Positions 59,547 through 64,000 of a DNA stretch of 64,000 nt are shown here, piece after piece. The notes beneath the pieces are model-generated. The model worked only from the letters and a program-made list of their open reading frames with translations, ran no database searches and was not told where the DNA came from. How positions within the stretch are numbered: the first letter of the stretch is position 1; every line of letters starts with the position of its first letter. Source of the stretch: Ampelomyces quisqualis (Eukaryota > Ascomycota > Dothideomycetes > Pleosporales > Phaeosphaeriaceae); assembly GCA_018398575.1 (NCBI GenBank), contig JAGTXZ010000018.1, positions 1,302,001-1,366,000 on the forward strand, given 5' to 3'. The position numbers and the translations under genes were made by a program.

Positions 59547-62500
59547 GGGCCAGAACAGAGGACTACTAGGTAGTGCGTTAGTGTCTGCACCTAGGGATTT
59601 AGACAATTAAGAACGTCTTACTAGTAGCAACAACAGTCTACTGTTAGATCTAATAGAAGAGTAAGACTCCTATTGTTAATAGCTGTTACCTACTAGTATA
59701 GTAGTTGCAATATTAAGTTTAATTTCCCTAACATAATTGTCTTGCAATGCTATAAGATCTTTAACTTCTTTTTTCTATACTGTAATCTATTTAGCTAACG
59801 CTTATAAGGGTCCTAGCTATTTTAGATAGCGTTTATAGAACGCTTGCAACATATATAGGGCGCCTATAAAGTTTAAGGCATTATACTAGGTAGGGTTAGA
59901 ATTATAGCCTACCTATTTTACACAATACTTTAGGATAGAGTAGTATAGCTTGCTAGCTAGGATCTCTTTAACTTCCTATTCTTTAACGCCTTAAATTAGG
60001 ATGCCAGATAGGTTTAGGCTTAGCTAACCAGCCAGAGGGTTATTAGGGTCCTTGCGGAGGACATCTAGAGCAAACACGTTATAGATCTTAGATCCTTTAG
60101 GTAGCTTCAGTTAAAATAAATAGCTAACTTGTTCTAGAACTTTAAAGGGGCCTTTCTACAATTCAGCAAGTTTGCAACTTAGGCAGGTAACAAATAGGTT
60201 TTAGGTTAAGAGGTAAACCTTATTACCTACTACCTAATTAACAGGTTAACAATATTTGTTTACCTTAGCAGCTATTTGTTACTACACCTTCTCTATATTG
60301 TCTTTAGCTGTGCGCTAGGCTTTATGCATGCAAGTAGCCAAGCTTAAAGCATCCTTAACGTTTATATCTTTGTGTTTTAAAGAAGATGATATCTAATCCT
60401 AGCTCTGTTATAGTTTAGATCTAAACAAGAGCTAGTATAGTGCTATACCAATTGCAGAGTGTAGCAGTGTAGCTTAAGCTTAATTAATTATTAGCAAGAG
60501 GTTACTCTAGTTGTTCTAGTAGTAGAATACAAAGGGCCTTAATTATTAATTAATATACTTATTTATAATCTTAGTTTGTCTATTAGTTTATTTATAGTAG
60601 GCTGTAGAAAGCTTAATTTGTACGCCTAGGATCTTGTAGAACTTAGACTAGAATCAGGACACAAACTAGGGGCTGCAGTTAAACACTATGCTTTTAGGCG
60701 TATAGCTAAATTAGTATACCTATTAGATAAACAAATAAGCTATTTCCTAGGCGTTAATAGTTTTATAACACAGGATAGAAATAGCTTGCTTTAATAGGCA
60801 ATTAATAATAACTATAATTTAATTATAGCTATGCTAATTAGTTAGGAATGTCTTAAAATCTATACACAAATGCTGCATAGGCCTGTTAAGAATTAGTAAC
60901 AAATAGAGGAACCCTTAGGATTAGAGCTGTCTTAGATAGGATCTTTAACAAGAAACGTAGTTTTGTACATAGCGTTTACATATAGCCTCTATACCTTTCT
61001 AGTAGTATTGCTAAGCTAAGAGCTAATACGTCTTTATAGCGCTTAGGTAAGTAGTAGATACCTAATTATAAGCTTCTCTAATTAGTTAGGTGCACAAAGA
61101 AGAATTTCTAGGTACATATAGGCGTAAGTAATATAGCAGTAGTCCTTCTTAGATATAATATAGCTGTAGTAGCGTAAGGCGTTTTTCCTTAAAGGAGCAG
61201 CGATTCTCTACTAATAGGGCTTTAATTAGTTCTAACAAGTTAAGATTTAGGGGGGCACTAATAGATTAGACTAAAATAGCTAAAACATTAATCTCTAGCT
61301 AGTTACAGACGTAGTTCTAAGCCAGTTTAGAGTTAACCAAAGGGTTTAGGCGTTTAGGTCCTAGAAGTACATAGGATCTGTTGTCTTATTAGGCAGCCTT
61401 AACCTTGCTAACGTCCTGTTTCCTTTAGCTTAGGATATCAGCTTGCTTGTTAAGCTTGCTAGGCGTATACTTAATGTAGAAATTAAAAGAGGCAATAATC
61501 TCTACCTATTGTACTTAACGTGTATTAAGAACCTTAATAGTTATAAAGTATTCTAAGGAGCAGTAATCTAAATACACCTAGATTTAACTCTGTATAGAAG
61601 TAAGTTTAGCTCTCTACTTTTTAAACGCTTTTAGAATAGCAAAAAGTTCTTTATTGTGTATTTTCTAATTAAGCTTAGCCCTAGATAGGGTATAACTATA
61701 GAAGGCTACAGGATACTACTTATTATTAGGGTACTTCTAAGAGAGTACCCCTGCTATTACTCTATCTAACGCGTTAGTTTCTAACTTTATGTTATACTTA
61801 GGATAGAAATAAGATAGCATAGGAATAGCTAGGAGTAAAGCTTTAATCTAATCAAAAGCCTATTAGCAGTCTATAGTCTATTTAAACAGTATAGAGGGAC
61901 TTTAAAGCTTTAGGATCAGTTTAGCTACATAGGAGAAATCCTTAATAAACTATTAATAGAAACTAGCGAAACTAAAAAATAACTTAACACTAGTAACTAT
62001 AGTAGGTTCAGCCTAGTTTTAGAGTGCTTCTACCTTGTTAGGGTTAACTTTAGTGCCCTAGTTTGTTAAAACGTAGCCTAGATACTTTGTGCAGGTTACA
62101 TAGAATTTACTCTTTTAAATGTCTACTTAGAGTCCTACAGTACGTAGGCGCTCTAAGACCTTTTAGATATATTCCTAATATAAGTTTATATTCTCTAAGT
62201 AGATTAGAATGTTGTTAAGATACGCAATACAAAAATTATTAAGATAATCAATTAGTATATTATTTATATAGCGCTAATACGTTACTAGCCTATTACACAA
62301 GCCAAAAGAGAGAACCTTACACTTATATATACTGTAACAGGTCTAAAAGGTAGTATACTCTTTAGAGTTAGAATCTATACAAATTTTGTTAAAGGCAGCC
62401 TAGATGTTAAACTTAGTAAAGATCTTAGCTTTAGAGGAACGTAATAGCAGCTTATTAATGCAAGAAATTAAATAGACGTCCTTACGCGTAAGGGCGTTAA

Positions 62501-64000
62501 TCTTCTAGTAGTCTACACAGATGCGTATATCTCTATTTAGTTTGCGTACACAGAGAATAGGTAAAGCAAAAGAACTTTAGCTAGCCTTAATAAAACCCTT
62601 CCAAAAGTAGTTCTAGACGTAGGCCTTAGTAGCTTTAAGCTCCTTCTAGTTTTACTTATACAGGAGACTAAACACATTTAGTAATAGTTCTTTAAGGACA
62701 ATCTTATAATTGTACAGACAATAAGGAGGCAATTAATCAGCTGCTAACTTACTAAATACATCTTAATACTAGGAGTAACAGGTAGGTAATCTCTTATCTA
62801 ATTAGCTTTAATTGTCTGCGTTGTCCTTAGAGGCAAGGATCCTATTAATCTTATAGAGGCTTGTTATAAAGAACTTGTTCTAAGGCTTCTTTATAATAAA
62901 GTAAAATGTATTAGCAGAAATAAGAGCAATGCAGGTAGTTAGAAGGGGTTTAGACTCTAAGTAGTTTTGCTTAGTTAGGGTATAAGAGATCTCTAAGATT
63001 TTTTAGGCTAATAGGAGCTTTAAGCATCCTTTAATACAATAAATAGAAGAAGAAGAATAGTAAGGGCTGTTTTAGATATAATAGTCTTCTTTCTCCTATA
63101 GGGCGTTGCGTTATTGCACATTAAAATAAACAGTAGCTAGCACTATAGCTTAATATAGAACAGTAAGAATAGGGGGTAAAGGATTATATAAACAGGAGTA
63201 CTTAGATAGCTAAATAAACTGTAACCTATTTGTGTCTAATTGAATCTTAAATTATCTTAACTATTAGAGGCTAAGTATACAATCCTAAGACCTAAGATTA
63301 AAGATAAGAAATAGACAGTTTAAAATCTTTTAGCTATTAATATTCAAGTGTAGTTAAATATATTAAGTAACTAAAGAAGTAATCTAATTCTTAAAGCTAC
63401 GCACCTAAACCTAAAAGAAGAGCTTCTAGATAGGTTGCTACAAGGCTTTAGAAACAGATAAAACAATTTGTAAATTCAAAAATAGGAAACTTTAAGCACT
63501 AGTGTTAACAAGAGTATTAAGGCATAAGCTAAGGCCTTAGTTGTAAAGAAGCGTAGGCATAAGGAAATAGAGACTGCAAAACAAATAGGAAAGGTTAAAG
63601 TAAGATAGATTATAATAGCTTAGGCTTAGAGAGGAGTATCCTTCTAGGCGCTTCTATTTCCTATACAATACACCTCCTAATTAGGTTGCTCTTAAGCATC
63701 TTTATACTTATATACTTCTACAGCTTTAATCTAACGCACATAAGGCTTTGTGCAGTTACTAGAGTAGTATTCTAGCTTACTACAATTATAATAACTACTA
63801 GGGGTCTTCTATTGTTCTAGCTTAGAAGTCTTTATAGAAAGACGCACTATTGTAAATTAATAGGCTAGCGCAGAATTTGTTAGAGCGCTAGTAGTAGTAG
63901 TCTAATTTGGCTCTAAATTCTGTTATAGGGCCAACCTAATTGGCAACCTAGCAGCAGCTAGTGTTATGCTTAGTATAGGGTTGTTCTTCTGCTCTATATT
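59544..64000 (-). mobile_element. Second Gypsy copy, inverted, truncated on the left and cut by the window end
   Basis: This is the reverse complement of 43,163-47,619 of the first copy. Paired positions always add to 107,163 (checked near 59,556, 59,820 and 64,000), so there is no net insertion or deletion. It runs in order from the end of the antisense frame, through the chromodomain (about 59,800-59,980), integrase (about 60,260-61,200), RNase H and reverse transcriptase (about 61,560-62,600) to the zinc knuckle near 63,770. The LTR-proximal part is missing: homology stops at 59,544, exactly at the end of the small inverted-repeat element. Differences seen are transitions. Confidence 0.9.

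Larger units (their letters stand above)
39601..64000. other. AT-rich block of transposon remnants mutated in RIP style
   Basis: Twenty-four kilobases without one intact gene. Reading frames that still show transposon motifs are broken mainly by TAG/TAA where Trp or Gln would be expected. TCA, CCA, TGA and TGG are almost absent, while GCA, ACA, TGC and TGT remain common. This is the mark of C-to-T change at CpA, as in repeat-induced point mutation. Such blocks are usually heterochromatic. Stretches not listed separately below (39,601-41,579; 50,434-52,099; 53,641-55,522) show no recognisable protein. Confidence 0.9.

Noticed and set aside
39601..64000. Mitochondrial DNA or a centromere as the explanation for the AT-rich block
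   Set aside because: No mitochondrial genes are readable, transposon motifs are throughout, and the substitution pattern is CpA-directed. A centromere cannot be excluded by sequence alone but is not needed.
1..64000. CRISPR arrays, operons, riboswitches, tRNA or rRNA genes
   Set aside because: No regularly spaced repeats, no prokaryotic features, and no cloverleaf with A and B boxes that I could fold by eye. A tRNA scan program would be needed to exclude small RNA genes fully.

Overview
The window is nuclear DNA of a filamentous ascomycete, most likely a Dothideomycete of the Pleosporales type. The protein genes carry short introns (about 46-92 bp, GT..AG), the gene set is fungal (Zn(II)2Cys6 regulators, DUF1996, subgroup-C-like GH18 chitinase, EBP sterol isomerase family), and the right part has been mutated in the style of repeat-induced point mutation (RIP). 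The organism is an inference; no species marker is present.

Positions 1-39,600 form a normal gene-bearing compartment with 13 protein genes, eleven on the minus strand. In order: a SAC-domain phosphoinositide phosphatase cut by the window edge; a dual C2H2/Zn2Cys6 regulator divergent from a short-chain dehydrogenase, which faces an amidase; an EBP-family sterol isomerase; a two-pass membrane protein; a 1622-residue modular GH18 chitinase; a secreted DUF1996 protein; a 916-residue unknown; glutamate decarboxylase; a second Zn2Cys6 regulator; 2-isopropylmalate synthase; and a DENND11/LCHN-like (DUF4484) protein. For the spliced genes I worked out exons by hand; each model stays in frame and ends at a stop codon. 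Long gene-free stretches lie at 17.4-19.8 kb and 31.3-35.4 kb.

At about 39.6 kb the sequence changes abruptly into AT-rich, stop-riddled DNA that runs to the window end (24.4 kb). It is a nest of dead transposons. A chromodomain Ty3/Gypsy element (41,715-48,810) has two 299-bp LTRs, TGTAAC/GTTACA ends and a 5-bp target duplication (AGTAC). It sits inside the ORF of an older MULE-like transposase whose frame resumes on the other side. Then come a very AT-rich stretch with a hAT transposase remnant (about 52.1-53.6 kb), an unidentified minus-strand element (55.5-58.7 kb), a less mutated 850-bp inverted-repeat element (58.7-59.5 kb), and an inverted second copy of the same Gypsy family from 59.54 kb past the window end. 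The two Gypsy copies are colinear with no net indel over 4.4 kb.

The most unusual items are a 254-codon antisense reading frame with a Cys-rich head between the Gypsy chromodomain and its 3' LTR, the unidentified element sharing a terminus with its small neighbour, and the pyrimidine-CpA bias of the mutations.
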